From positions 1 through 34,970 of the forward strand of contig CAMYXG010000001.1 in the NCBI GenBank assembly GCA_947303225.1: a stretch of 34,970 nucleotides of DNA. The letters are read 5' to 3'. The stretch comes from an uncultured Caryophanales bacterium. GTDB taxonomy: Bacteria; Bacillota_I; Bacilli_A; RF39; UBA660. Of this stretch, positions 8,527 to 16,744 are shown piece after piece (position 1 is the first letter of the stretch; every line of letters begins with the position of its first letter). Under the pieces are notes generated by a model that worked only from the letters and a program-made list of their open reading frames with translations, was not told the origin of the DNA and did not search any database. The position numbers and the translations under genes are program-made.

Positions 8527-9117
8527 ATGACAAAAGAAGATATTTTGAATCGTATAAAGGAAGATGCGTTGAATCAACAAGTTCCTATTATTTCTGATGA
8601 AGGTATTCAGTATTTAACACAGTATATACAAAAACATTCTGTTCATCGAATTTTAGAGGTAGGGGCAGCTGTTGGTTATTCTGCTATTATGATGTGTATG
8701 GCAGCAGATGATGTGACTGTTACTACTATTGAAAGAGATGAAACTCGTTATTTAGAAGCTTTGAAGAATATTAAACAAATGGGATTAGAAGATTGTATTC
8801 AGCTACTTTATCATGATGCTTTTGATGTATCTTTAGAAGAAGAATTTGATTTAATTTTTATTGATGCTGCAAAAGCTCAGAATCAAAAATTCTTTGAAAA
8901 GTTTGAGAAGAATTTAAGTTCTACGGGTACTATTATTACTGATAATATTGATTTTCATGGATTAGTAAATCGAGATTTGCAAGATATTCAAAGTAAAAAC
9001 TTGAGACAGATGGTTCGTAAGATTAAAAACTATATTTCTTTTTTGGAAGATAATACTCATTATAGAACTCGATTCTTAAAATTAGGAGATGGACTTGCTG
9101 TTAGTACGAGAATTTAA
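8527..9117 (+). CDS. trmR: tRNA 5-hydroxyuridine methyltransferase TrmR (YrrM) family O-methyltransferase
   Basis: A 196-residue class I SAM-dependent O-methyltransferase of the COMT-like family. Visible motifs are ILEVGAAVGYSA (SAM-binding loop I), VTTIERDETR (acidic ribose-binding end of strand 2), LIFIDAAKAQNQKFF (metal-binding Asp) and IITDNIDFHG. In B. subtilis the yrrM product TrmR methylates ho5U34 of tRNA to mo5U34. The two following U32-family genes, which would make ho5U, support this assignment. It starts one base after the mltG stop and has only a distant AAAGGAG site, so translation is probably coupled to mltG. A terminator follows. Confidence 0.87.
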   Translation: MTKEDILNRIKEDALNQQVPIISDEGIQYLTQYIQKHSVHRILEVGAAVGYSAIMMCMAADDVTVTTIERDETRYLEALKNIKQMGLEDCIQLLYHDAFDVSLEEEFDLIFIDAAKAQNQKFFEKFEKNLSSTGTIITDNIDFHGLVNRDLQDIQSKNLRQMVRKIKNYISFLEDNTHYRTRFLKLGDGLAVSTRI

Positions 9118-9140
9118 AAGAAAGTAATCTTTCTTTTTTT
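9117..9140 (+). terminator. Rho-independent terminator after trmR
   Basis: The stem AAAGAAAG (9117-9124) / CTTTCTTT (9129-9136) has a TAAT loop and continues into a T run. It begins at the last base of the stop codon. Confidence 0.7.
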
Positions 9141-9152
9141 CTTTCAATGATA

Positions 9153-9158
9153 TATAAT
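9153..9158 (+). promoter_or_regulatory. Putative -10 (TATAAT) for the yrrN-yrrO-dGTPase operon
   Basis: A consensus TATAAT lies 17 bp before the start at 9175 and directly after the trmR terminator; no convincing -35 is seen. Confidence 0.45.
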
Positions 9159-9174
9159 ATGTGGGAGGTGTCAT

Positions 9175-10023
9175 ATGAAGTTATTAATAGAAGTTTGTAA
9201 TAAAAAAACATTATCTTTTATATCTTCGGATGGAGTTATTTTACCTTTAGAGCATTATGCTGTTGAATCAACTGCTTTTTTTTCTTTGGATGAGATTGAA
9301 CAAATTTCTTTGAATTATTCTGGAGAAATTTTTGTTAAGATTAATCGAAATTTATGGAATCAAGATATTGAAAAGGTACGTGATATACTAATTCAGTTGA
9401 ATCAAATGAATATTACTGGAATTCTTTTTTATGATCTGGCTATTTTGGAATTAAAAAAGGAATTAGGATTATCTATTGATTTAGTTTGGAATCAGACTCA
9501 TATGGTTCATAATACTAGAACTTGTGATTATTATTACTCTAAAGGAGTTTCATATGCTATTTTAGGAAAAGAGCTTACTTTAGAAGAGATTCAGACTATT
9601 ATTAAAAATAGTAAAATTACTAGTATGGTTGAGGTTGTTAGTAGGCCTAGTATTGCTTTCTCTAAAAGAAAATTATTAACAAATTATGGAAAAGATTTAG
9701 GACATAAGGTTTCTAATGATATAGTAATTCAGGAAAAAGTCAGTCATAAGAATATTCGAGTTTTAGAAAATCATGATGGTACTAGTTTCTTTTTAGATAT
9801 GATTATGAATGGAACTAGTATTCTTTCTGAACTATATCAAGTAGGTTGTCCTTATATAATTATGAAAGAGTATGGACTAGAAGATTGTTTTTCAGAGTTG
9901 GTTTTGGATACAATGAATTATATTCATGATGGATGTCTTGATGATACTTATGTGAAAAAGTATAAGAAGTTGGGAGATTATACTAATTTCTTTTTTCAAA
10001 AAACAATTTATAGGGTGAAGTAA
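9175..10023 (+). CDS. trhP1: Peptidase U32-like protein, YrrN/TrhP1 type
   Basis: A 282-residue protein. It lacks the U32 cysteine signature of its neighbour but has a TIM-barrel-like layout and the gene position of B. subtilis YrrN (TrhP1). YrrN acts with YrrO in the prephenate-dependent hydroxylation of tRNA U34. The stretch SRPSIAFSKRKLLTNYGKD and the position immediately before the full U32 gene are the best evidence. It starts at ATG 9175 with a GGGAGGTG RBS; the gap to the next gene is one base. The family call rests on synteny more than on motifs. Confidence 0.7.
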   Translation: MKLLIEVCNKKTLSFISSDGVILPLEHYAVESTAFFSLDEIEQISLNYSGEIFVKINRNLWNQDIEKVRDILIQLNQMNITGILFYDLAILELKKELGLSIDLVWNQTHMVHNTRTCDYYYSKGVSYAILGKELTLEEIQTIIKNSKITSMVEVVSRPSIAFSKRKLLTNYGKDLGHKVSNDIVIQEKVSHKNIRVLENHDGTSFFLDMIMNGTSILSELYQVGCPYIIMKEYGLEDCFSELVLDTMNYIHDGCLDDTYVKKYKKLGDYTNFFFQKTIYRVK

Positions 10024-10024
10024 A

Positions 10025-11212
10025 ATGAAAAAAATAGAATTATTGTCTCCTGCAGGAGACTTGGAACGCTTGAAAGTAACTCTTTTATATGGAGCTGATG
10101 CTGTTTATATTGGAGGAGAAAAGTATAATTTAAGAGCGAATGCTCATAATTTTACATTTGATGAGATAAGAGAGGGATGTCTTTTTGCTCATCAATTAGG
10201 AAAAAAGGTTCATTTAACATTAAACATTGTTTTTCATGATGAAGATATGGATGGGGTAGAAGATTATATTGAAAAAGTAGTAGATTGTGGAATTGATGCT
10301 TTTATTGTAAGTGATCCTTTCTTAATTTCTTATATTAAAAATCATTTTCCACAGGTTGAGGTGCATTTATCTACACAAAATTCTACTAGTAATTATAAAG
10401 CAATTGAATTTTTTGAAAAAGAAGGAGTTAACCGAGTAGTTTTAGCGCGTGAACTTTCTAAAGATGAAATATTTGAAATTATTCAAAAGGTATCTTGTGA
10501 TATTGAAGTCTTTATTCATGGGGCTATGTGTACTTGCTTTTCTGGACGTTGTGCATTGTCTAATTATGTCACAAATCGTGATGCGAATCGAGGAGGATGT
10601 GCGCAAGTTTGTAGATTTTCTTTTGATTGTGAGTATGAGAAAGATTTTACTATGGCTTTGAAAGATATCAATATGGCAGAGTATATAGGAGATTTAATTG
10701 AAATAGGAGTTAGAAGTTTAAAAGTAGAGGGTAGGATGAGATCTTTGTATTATCTTGCTACAGTAATTGGGACATATCGTGAGATTATTGATTTGTATTA
10801 TGATCATCTTCTTACTTCTGATAAAATGAAATTATTTCAAGAGAGACTTGATCGAGTTGCGAATCGAGAAACATCTACTCATTATTTTATGAAGGAAGCT
10901 GATGATACGGATCAATATTATACAGGAAGAGTAGAGGTATCTAATCAAGATTATTTAGGACAAGTTATTGATTATCAAGATGGGTTTATTCAGTTTTATG
11001 AGAGAAACTATTTTGAAGTTGGTGATCTTGTAGAGGTTTTTACACCTGAAGCAGAGCATATTTCTTTTGTAGTTGAGGATTTGTATAATGATAAAAAAGA
11101 ATCTGTTTCTGTAGCTAGACATCCTGATTCTATTTATTATATTAAGTTAGAGGGAGATTATGTTATACCAGAATATTCTATGATAAAAATTATCAAAAGA
11201 GGGGAGAAATAA
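10025..11212 (+). CDS. trhP2: Peptidase U32 family tRNA hydroxylation protein TrhP2 (YrrO)
   Basis: A 395-residue protein with the U32 signature at residues 161-179: ExF, then G, MC(169), G, C(176), ALS. This is followed by NRGGCAQVC with Cys192 and Cys196. These cysteines are expected to bind an iron-sulfur cluster in the U32 hydroxylases. The N-terminal ELLSPAGDLERLKVTLLYGA and VYIGGEKYNLRANAHNF blocks are typical of the barrel. In B. subtilis YrrO (TrhP) makes 5-hydroxyuridine at tRNA position 34 using prephenate; TrmR then methylates it. The protease label of this family is historical. It is co-transcribed with yrrN and the dGTPase-like gene. Confidence 0.92.
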   Translation: MKKIELLSPAGDLERLKVTLLYGADAVYIGGEKYNLRANAHNFTFDEIREGCLFAHQLGKKVHLTLNIVFHDEDMDGVEDYIEKVVDCGIDAFIVSDPFLISYIKNHFPQVEVHLSTQNSTSNYKAIEFFEKEGVNRVVLARELSKDEIFEIIQKVSCDIEVFIHGAMCTCFSGRCALSNYVTNRDANRGGCAQVCRFSFDCEYEKDFTMALKDINMAEYIGDLIEIGVRSLKVEGRMRSLYYLATVIGTYREIIDLYYDHLLTSDKMKLFQERLDRVANRETSTHYFMKEADDTDQYYTGRVEVSNQDYLGQVIDYQDGFIQFYERNYFEVGDLVEVFTPEAEHISFVVEDLYNDKKESVSVARHPDSIYYIKLEGDYVIPEYSMIKIIKRGEK

Positions 11213-11215
11213 GAT

Positions 11216-12334
11216 ATGGATGTGATTGAAGTTGCAAGAAAGCATTTTTTAGACAATGAAAAGCACTTGTCAAAATATGCTTGTAGGGATAGTGATGCAG
11301 TTCGCTTTCAGAAAGAGGATTTTGATATACGACCTAATTATTTCCATGATATTGATCGTATTATTCATTCTTTATCTTATACTCGTTATTTAGATAAAAC
11401 TCAAGTTTTTAGTAGAAGTGATAATGATCATATTAGTAAGAGAATTACTCATGTACAATTGGTTAGTAAAATTGCTAGGACAATAGGAAGAGCTCTTTCT
11501 TTAAATGAAGATTTATGTGAAGCAATTGCTTTAGGTCATGATATTGGACATACTCCCTTAGGTCATGTTGGAGAATCTATTTTAAACGAAATATCTTTAA
11601 GAGAATTAGGAGAATATTTTGTCCATAATATTCAAAGCGTTAGGCATTTAATGATTGTGGAAAATCATGGAAATGGTTTTAATTTATGTTTACAAGTATA
11701 TGATGGAATTATGTGTCATAATGGAGAAATGTTATCTCCAAAATATACTCCTGTTAAAAAAGATAAAGAAGAGTTTTTAAGAGAGTTTGAAGAATCTTAT
11801 CATGATTTAAAAAAATCAAATCAAAATCATCCTATGACATTGGAAGGCTGTGTAGTTCGAATTAGTGATATTATTGGATATATTGGAAGAGATATCGAAG
11901 ATGCTATTATGATTGGTAAGATTAAAAGAGAAGATTTACCAAAAGAAATTGTTACTGTTTTGGGTGATACGAATCGTGATATTGTGAATACTATTATCTT
12001 AGATATTATTGAGCATAGTATGAATCAACCTTATATTGAAATGAGTGATGATGTTTATCAAGCTTTGTTTGCTTTAAAGAAATTTAATTATGAAAATATT
12101 TATCAATATAGTGTCACTTCTGAAGAATTAGAATATTATAAGAATGGAATGAATAAAATATTTGATAGATATTTAGATGATATCAAAAATCATCGTAAAG
12201 ATAGTATTATATATCGTATTTTTTTAGATCAACAAAGTGATGATTATTTGAAGCATACTGGCGATAAGAGAAAGGTCATTGATTTTATAGCAGGTATGAC
12301 AGATGAATTGTTTTATAAAGAAATTGAACGATGA
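11216..12334 (+). CDS. HD-domain deoxyguanosine triphosphohydrolase-like protein
   Basis: A 372-residue protein with a dGTPase-type HD domain. RIIHSLSYTRYLDKTQVF resembles the family's RLxxKTQV segment; RITHVQLVSKIARTI and ALGHDIGHTPLGHVGE (His108-Asp109) supply metal-binding residues. Such enzymes hydrolyse dNTPs to nucleosides and triphosphate, which affects dNTP pools. Specificity cannot be read from sequence. Four bases separate it from yrrO, so it belongs to that operon. In B. subtilis this slot holds udk before greA, so here the gene appears to be a local replacement. Confidence 0.88.
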   Translation: MDVIEVARKHFLDNEKHLSKYACRDSDAVRFQKEDFDIRPNYFHDIDRIIHSLSYTRYLDKTQVFSRSDNDHISKRITHVQLVSKIARTIGRALSLNEDLCEAIALGHDIGHTPLGHVGESILNEISLRELGEYFVHNIQSVRHLMIVENHGNGFNLCLQVYDGIMCHNGEMLSPKYTPVKKDKEEFLREFEESYHDLKKSNQNHPMTLEGCVVRISDIIGYIGRDIEDAIMIGKIKREDLPKEIVTVLGDTNRDIVNTIILDIIEHSMNQPYIEMSDDVYQALFALKKFNYENIYQYSVTSEELEYYKNGMNKIFDRYLDDIKNHRKDSIIYRIFLDQQSDDYLKHTGDKRKVIDFIAGMTDELFYKEIER

Positions 12335-12358
12335 TTGTTTGCTTTTTTTATCATAATA

Positions 12359-12367
12359 TGATATAAT
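12359..12367 (+). promoter_or_regulatory. Extended -10 promoter (TGATATAAT)
   Basis: A perfect extended -10 lies upstream of the unknown two-TM protein gene. It overlaps a small palindrome, ATCATAATATGAT. Confidence 0.55.
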
Positions 12368-12395
12368 ATGTCCACTTTTTTAGAAAGGAATTTAT

Positions 12396-13037
12396 TTGTC
12401 TATGAAAGATTATTCTTTAAATGAAAAAGAACAGCAAGATTTTATTTTGAACGTTTATCAACAGGACAATAATACTTATACGATAGTATTTGCGGATGGT
12501 CGAGTTTTTGAAAATGTTGAAGTTTGTGATGAAAATTTTGAGAAGTTAACTGTTGCTCAAGAAGAACAAGCTAAGCGTGGAATTCAAAATATTGATCATT
12601 TTCGTAAGGTTGCTACAAAATCAGGTATTATGACTGGATTTGTTGGAGCGCTACTTGCTGCTGGGAGTGTAGGAATTTATTCTATGCCGATTATGCAGTC
12701 ACAAGATCCGATTATCTTGGCTAGTAGTTTAGGAATGATTACGATTCTTGGAACGATTCCTGCATTTGCTAAGTTAAAAGAAGATTGTGACAGAGTTCAT
12801 GAACTAGAAAAATTGCAATATCGTGATCGACATCTTGACACTTTATCTAGTTATTCAGAATATCCAAATGCTTTATCTGGATTGAGTCGAGAGAAAAAAT
12901 CTATGATGGGATATTTTGAAGATCCTTTTCATATTATGAATATGGATTCTTTTAGTGAAGAAGATCTTCGTACAATTGTATCTAATATCAAGAAAGAAAA
13001 AGCTTATCAATTCGTTTATCGTAAATCAGAAAAATAA
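12396..13037 (+). CDS. Unknown protein with a central membrane hairpin, 213 aa
   Basis: I do not recognise this family. The N-terminal about 75 residues look soluble, with a small beta-rich motif (NTYTIVFADGRVFENVEVCDENF). Two hydrophobic segments follow (about residues 78-98 and 106-126), then a charged C-terminal tail ending in basic residues. This predicts a hairpin membrane protein with both ends on the same side. The start is ambiguous: TTG 12396 has the better distance from AAAGGA (12384-12389, 6 bp), while ATG 12402 would be 12 bp away and remove two residues. It is monocistronic with its own promoter just before greA. Confidence 0.65.
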   Translation: MSMKDYSLNEKEQQDFILNVYQQDNNTYTIVFADGRVFENVEVCDENFEKLTVAQEEQAKRGIQNIDHFRKVATKSGIMTGFVGALLAAGSVGIYSMPIMQSQDPIILASSLGMITILGTIPAFAKLKEDCDRVHELEKLQYRDRHLDTLSSYSEYPNALSGLSREKKSMMGYFEDPFHIMNMDSFSEEDLRTIVSNIKKEKAYQFVYRKSEK

Positions 13038-13053
13038 TTCATATAATAGGATA

Positions 13054-13082
13054 TTGAAAAAATAAAAATAATATGTTATACT
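13054..13082 (+). promoter_or_regulatory. greA promoter
   Basis: TTGAAA (13054-13059), a 17-bp spacer and TATACT (13077-13082) with a TGT extension make one of the best promoters in the window. Confidence 0.7.
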
Positions 13083-13091
13083 ATGGCAAGT

Positions 13092-13106
13092 TGAGTCTAG
13101 TACTCA
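13092..13106 (+). promoter_or_regulatory. Small hairpin at the 5' end of the greA leader
   Basis: The inverted repeat TGAGT / ACTCA has a 5-nt loop (CTAGT) and starts about 10 bp after the -10 box. It would sit at the very 5' end of the greA transcript. It could stabilise the mRNA or influence early elongation; no T run follows, so it is not a terminator. Confidence 0.4.
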
Positions 13107-13148
13107 GGATAATAAAAAAATAATGTAAATAATTATGAGGTGATGAAA

Positions 13149-13619
13149 ATGGCAAATAAAAATACAGTTTATTTAACTCAAGAAGGATTAGATGATTTAA
13201 AGAAAGAATTAGATGATTTAATAAATGTAAGAAGGCCAGAAAATATACAAGCTATTAAAGAAGCTAGAAGTTTAGGAGACTTATCTGAAAATGCAGAATA
13301 TGATGCAGCTAGAAATGAACAGGCTCAAATTGAGGGAAGAATTAAACAATTAGAGAAGATGCTTGAAAATGTTTCTATTATTACAGAAGTTGCTACTGAT
13401 AAGGTAGGAATTGGTAATACCGTTTCTATTAAATACGTTGATGATGATGAAGAAGATGAGTATAAGATTGTTGGAAGTCAAGAAGCAGATCCATTTGAAA
13501 GTAAGATTTCTAATGAAAGTCCAATTGCTCAAGCATTGTTTGATCATAAAGTAGGAGATATTGTTACTGTTGATAGTCCAAATGGAAATTATGAAGTAGA
13601 AATAATTGAGATTAAATAA
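13149..13619 (+). CDS. greA: Transcription elongation factor GreA
   Basis: A 156-residue protein, the standard GreA length. The N-terminal coiled coil contains RRPENIQAIKEARSLGDLSE and NAEYDAARNEQAQIEGRIKQ, the family signature with acidic tip residues that enter the RNA polymerase secondary channel and trigger transcript cleavage. The C-terminal FKBP-like domain ends with SPIAQALFDHKVGD and VEIIEIK. ATG 13149 follows a GAGGTGAT RBS (13136-13143 region); GTG 13140 and ATG 13143 lie inside this site and are rejected. It closes the conserved Bacillota block that begins with yrzL. Confidence 0.96.
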   Translation: MANKNTVYLTQEGLDDLKKELDDLINVRRPENIQAIKEARSLGDLSENAEYDAARNEQAQIEGRIKQLEKMLENVSIITEVATDKVGIGNTVSIKYVDDDEEDEYKIVGSQEADPFESKISNESPIAQALFDHKVGDIVTVDSPNGNYEVEIIEIK

Positions 13620-13649
13620 TATAATTCGACAGTTTTTTTAAAGATGGTT

Positions 13650-13681
13650 ACTTATTCTAATAGTAGAATAAGTTTTTTTTT
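13650..13681 (+). terminator. Rho-independent terminator after greA
   Basis: A perfect 10-bp stem ACTTATTCTA (13650-13659) / TAGAATAAGT (13664-13673) with an ATAG loop is followed by a T run to about 13681. The RBS of the next gene begins right after the T run. Confidence 0.85.
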
Positions 13682-13690
13682 GGAGGAAAA

Positions 13691-14128
13691 ATGAAGAAGA
13701 TTTTTATATTATTATTTAGTTGTTTCTTTTTAACTGGGTGTTTTTCTAAAACTATGGCTATGCCTAAAGATATATTAGAAGAAGCTATTCCTATTCGAGA
13801 GAATGATAGGATTGTAGGAATGAATTATATGATTACGATACCAAAGGATTATCCTTTGAAGAATCGTATCTCTACACATATTGTGGATTCTATTGTACAT
13901 TATAAAGATTTGGATAATCTTGAATCATTTCCAGTTTCTGTTCTATTAAAAAATGAAATGGATGATGATTTTGAATTGGTGGAGGTTTCTATTGAAAAGG
14001 AACAAATTGTTTTAAAAAGTTTTTCTTATGATCTACTATTTTATCATCATGAAGCAAAGTCATTTTCTTTTTTTGTTGATAATTCTTTAACAAAAGATTG
14101 TCAAGTTGTATTAAAACTCAATAAATGA
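13691..14128 (+). CDS. Small predicted lipoprotein, 145 aa
   Basis: The N terminus MKKIFILLFSCFFLTGCFSK is a lipoprotein signal peptide with lipobox LTGC; mature Cys would be residue 17. The remaining about 128 residues are mixed alpha/beta without a family I recognise. The GGAGG RBS begins directly after the T run of the greA terminator and I see no separate promoter after that terminator, so it may be expressed by readthrough. Its 3' end is built into the next terminator: the TGA stop is the first base triplet of the hairpin's right arm. It lies just upstream of the surface-machine locus but has no visible tie to it. Confidence 0.75.
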   Translation: MKKIFILLFSCFFLTGCFSKTMAMPKDILEEAIPIRENDRIVGMNYMITIPKDYPLKNRISTHIVDSIVHYKDLDNLESFPVSVLLKNEMDDDFELVEVSIEKEQIVLKSFSYDLLFYHHEAKSFSFFVDNSLTKDCQVVLKLNK

Positions 14129-14137
14129 GTTTTTTTT
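14113..14137 (+). terminator. Rho-independent terminator overlapping the lipoprotein stop codon
   Basis: The stem AAAACTCA (14113-14120) / TGAGTTTT (14126-14133) with loop ATAAA runs into a T tract. It separates the lipoprotein gene from the surface-machine locus. Confidence 0.75.
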
Positions 14138-14145
14138 ATTTTTTC

Positions 14146-14174
14146 TTTTCATTTTATTTAAGATGCGATATACT
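14146..14174 (+). promoter_or_regulatory. Module 1 promoter, paralogous to the module 2 promoter
   Basis: TTTTCA (14146-14151), a 17-bp spacer and TATACT (14169-14174). The surrounding element TGNGATATACT and flanking bases recur at 20018-20028 before module 2, so the promoter was probably duplicated with the module. Confidence 0.55.
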
Positions 14175-14210
14175 CTTATTAGGATGTAGGATTGTAATGT
14201 AGGAGGATAT

Positions 14211-15927
14211 ATGAAGAAAAAAGTGGTTGTATTGTTAGTTATTGCTTTTATTTTAGCATTGGTGTGGTTTTTAGTTTTATCTCCAATTTTTACTTTTCGT
14301 CAAAATGAAAAGATGGTGGAGAATGCTGCTAGGGAATATTTTGAATTAAATTCTAGAGAATTACCTACTGGGGAAAGAGTAAAGACAGTATCTTTAAAGA
14401 CATTGTATTATAATAAATTTTTGGAAAAAGATATTTATGTTCCTTTTCAAAGGAAGAACTGTTCCTTAGATGATAGTTGGGTAAAGGTAAAACGTGTAGA
14501 TGGAAAATATGAATATTATACCTATTTGGATTGTGGAATTATCAAGTCTTCTATTGATGCTAAGGGTCCAGAAATTCGTTTAAAGGGTAATACTACTATG
14601 TCTTTAAGCTTAGGAGAAGAATATCAAGAATTAGGAGTATCTAGTGTTGTAGATGATGTGGATGGTAATTTAAAGGTTGATGATGTTGTTATTAAGGGAA
14701 GTGTTGATACTTCTAAGATAGGAAATTATGAGATTACTTATACGGCTTTTGATCATTTAAGTAATAAAACAACTGTTACTAGAACTGTTCGTGTAGTTCA
14801 AAAGTTATATCAAACAGTGAAGAAGCAACTAAATGATTCTACGAATTATGTTGGGTATCCTGAAAATAATTATTTAAGACTTTCTAATATGCTTTTTCGT
14901 ATTTATGGTGTGGATGATAATAAGAATGTTATTATTGTTGCAGATGAAGATGTTACAAATGTTAATTATTCTAAAATAGATAAATGGTTAAAATACTATT
15001 ATGATCATTTAAATAAAAAGACAAAGAAAATGATTGTTCCATCAAAATATTGTAATATGACAATAGATGAGGCTAATCTTGGTACAAAAGAATGTAGTTC
15101 CTATACAAATAATAAAAAGGTATATATCCCTTCTGTAGTGGAAGTTAATAAAGCTCAGGGTACTGATAATAATTTTATGAAGACTAGAACTATGTCTTGG
15201 GTTTCTAATATGCAGGATGCGAAGAAAGCTTATTTAACAAGAGATGTTTTCTATTATTAAGCATATGGAAAGAGTTTTTTAGCTTATGATGCTGATGAGA
15301 ATTATGGAATTCGACCAATGATGGTAATTAAAGGTGGATCTCAAATTCAGAGTGGTGATGGTAGTTATGAAAAGCCTTATACTTTTGGAGATAGTAAGTC
15401 TGGTTCTGGTGGTTCTCTTCTTAAAGAACGCTCTACTGGAGAATACTTAGAGCTTAGTGGAATTTTATTCCGAATTATAGATGTGTGAAAATTCTGATAA
15501 AATAACATATGATCCAGCTGATAAAACGAGTGTAGCTTATTTTATTAATAATCGAATTAGTGAATATATTGATACTTCATTCTTTCAAAAGCATGAAATC
15601 GAAGTGCCAGTTTATAAAGATAAGATTATTTATGGTGAAGAAATTTCTAAGAAAAAGTATACTGTTTTGTTAGCAGCACCAGATATGTATGAAATGTTTA
15701 GTGCACAATCATCTACTTTACAAGGAAACATTTCTTTGTCTTATTGGTTAAGGAATACTTCTCAAGCAGAAAGAATAGGGGCTGCTGTATATGATGCTGG
15801 AGTACCTGTTAATGAGAAGATTAATTCTTTTGATCAGTATGGAATACGTGTTGAAGGATTTATTAAGGGTGATAGTGTAATTAACCGAGGAAATGGTACT
15901 CTAGCTTCACCTTATAAATTGAGATGA
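14211..15927 (+). pseudogene. Broken module 1 Ig-like (DUF5011-type) membrane-anchored surface protein
   Basis: This is a paralog of the intact 600-residue protein at 21626-23428, split by two lesions. The first 349 residues hold the TM anchor, the conserved N-domain with a Cys pair, the Ig-like domain and much of the next domain, and end at TAA 15258-15260. The same frame then stays open for about 75 codons that still align with the paralog (GIRPMM, GDGSYEKPYTFGD). It reaches TGA 15484-15486 just after a deletion of about 75-80 bp relative to the paralog, which shifts the frame. The C-terminal part (DKITYDPADK through ASPYKLR, to 15927) continues in another frame. The first 349-residue product may still be made, as its RBS (AGGAGG) and promoter are intact. 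A sequencing error cannot explain both lesions easily. Confidence 0.85.
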
Positions 15928-15946
15928 TGCTTTTGGGGGGATTACA

Positions 15947-16744
15947 TTGAGGTTTAAAACTAAATATTTAATTATTAGTTGCTTATTGATTATTTTTGTT
16001 GTTGGAATATCATTTCTATTATCAAAAGAGAAAAGTCATTATCAAATTGAATCTAGGTTGTCAAATGTTCTTGCTACTAAGATTGATGTAGATAATGGGT
16101 TCCATACAATTGGTTGGATTCGTGTTCAAGGTACTAATATTGATTATCCTATTATTCGGTCGGATGATGTACATGCAAATTTTCCAGTTCAATTAGAAAG
16201 TTTTTCATGGTCTTTAAATCATGATGATCAATATCATAATCATATCATCTTGATGGGACATAATATTTTTAATCTTTCTGCTACTCCAAAAAGTCATGAT
16301 GAGAGATTTCATCGCTTTGAAGAATTAATGAATTTTGTTTATTATGATTTTGTAAAGGATAATCAGTTTATTCAATTAACGATTGATGGGAAAGAGTATC
16401 TTTATAGAGTGTTTGCTGTTGGTTTTTTAAATGAATCAGATCTTTATAGTCTTCTTTCTCCTGATGATTATTCAAAAAAAGATTTGAATCAGTATTATCA
16501 ATTGATGGATGATATTAATATTTATAATTATGATGTTGATGTGAATGAGAATGATGATATTATTACTCTTTCTACTTGTACTCGTCTTTTTGGAGATGGT
16601 TATAAAACTGGATTTTATGTAAGCGGAAGATTATTAAGAAAGGAAGAATCTACTTATCTTTCTTCCGTAAGAAAAAGTAAAAAGTATCAAGAAGTTGAAA
16701 AGATTTGGAAGGGAGATGTAACAGATAATGAAGATTATGCATAA
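15947..16744 (+). CDS. Class B-like sortase, module 1
   Basis: A 265-residue protein with an N-terminal TM anchor (residues 7-25) and an extracellular sortase domain. Motifs are GWIRVQGTNIDYPII, ILMGHNIFN with His105, and TLSTCTR with Cys211 and Arg213, the sortase catalytic triad. TLSTC and the segment between H and C resemble class B sortases. It would be a transpeptidase cleaving a sorting signal on a neighbour protein, but no C-terminal sorting signal was found nearby. The start is TTG 15947 with a GGGGGG site 6 bp upstream; no ATG in this frame is near. The stop overlaps the start of the Cys-rich gene by 17 bp. Confidence 0.9.
   Translation: MRFKTKYLIISCLLIIFVVGISFLLSKEKSHYQIESRLSNVLATKIDVDNGFHTIGWIRVQGTNIDYPIIRSDDVHANFPVQLESFSWSLNHDDQYHNHIILMGHNIFNLSATPKSHDERFHRFEELMNFVYYDFVKDNQFIQLTIDGKEYLYRVFAVGFLNESDLYSLLSPDDYSKKDLNQYYQLMDDINIYNYDVDVNENDDIITLSTCTRLFGDGYKTGFYVSGRLLRKEESTYLSSVRKSKKYQEVEKIWKGDVTDNEDYA

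Noticed and set aside
13620..13625. TATAAT after greA as promoter of the lipoprotein gene
   Set aside because: It lies upstream of the strong greA terminator, which a transcript from it would have to read through, and no -35 is seen.
14361..14375. LPTGE sequence in the Ig-like protein (also at 21785-21799), reminiscent of an LPXTG sorting signal
   Set aside because: It reads L-P-T-G-E, not L-P-x-T-G, lies near the N-terminal TM anchor and is not followed by a hydrophobic segment and charged tail.
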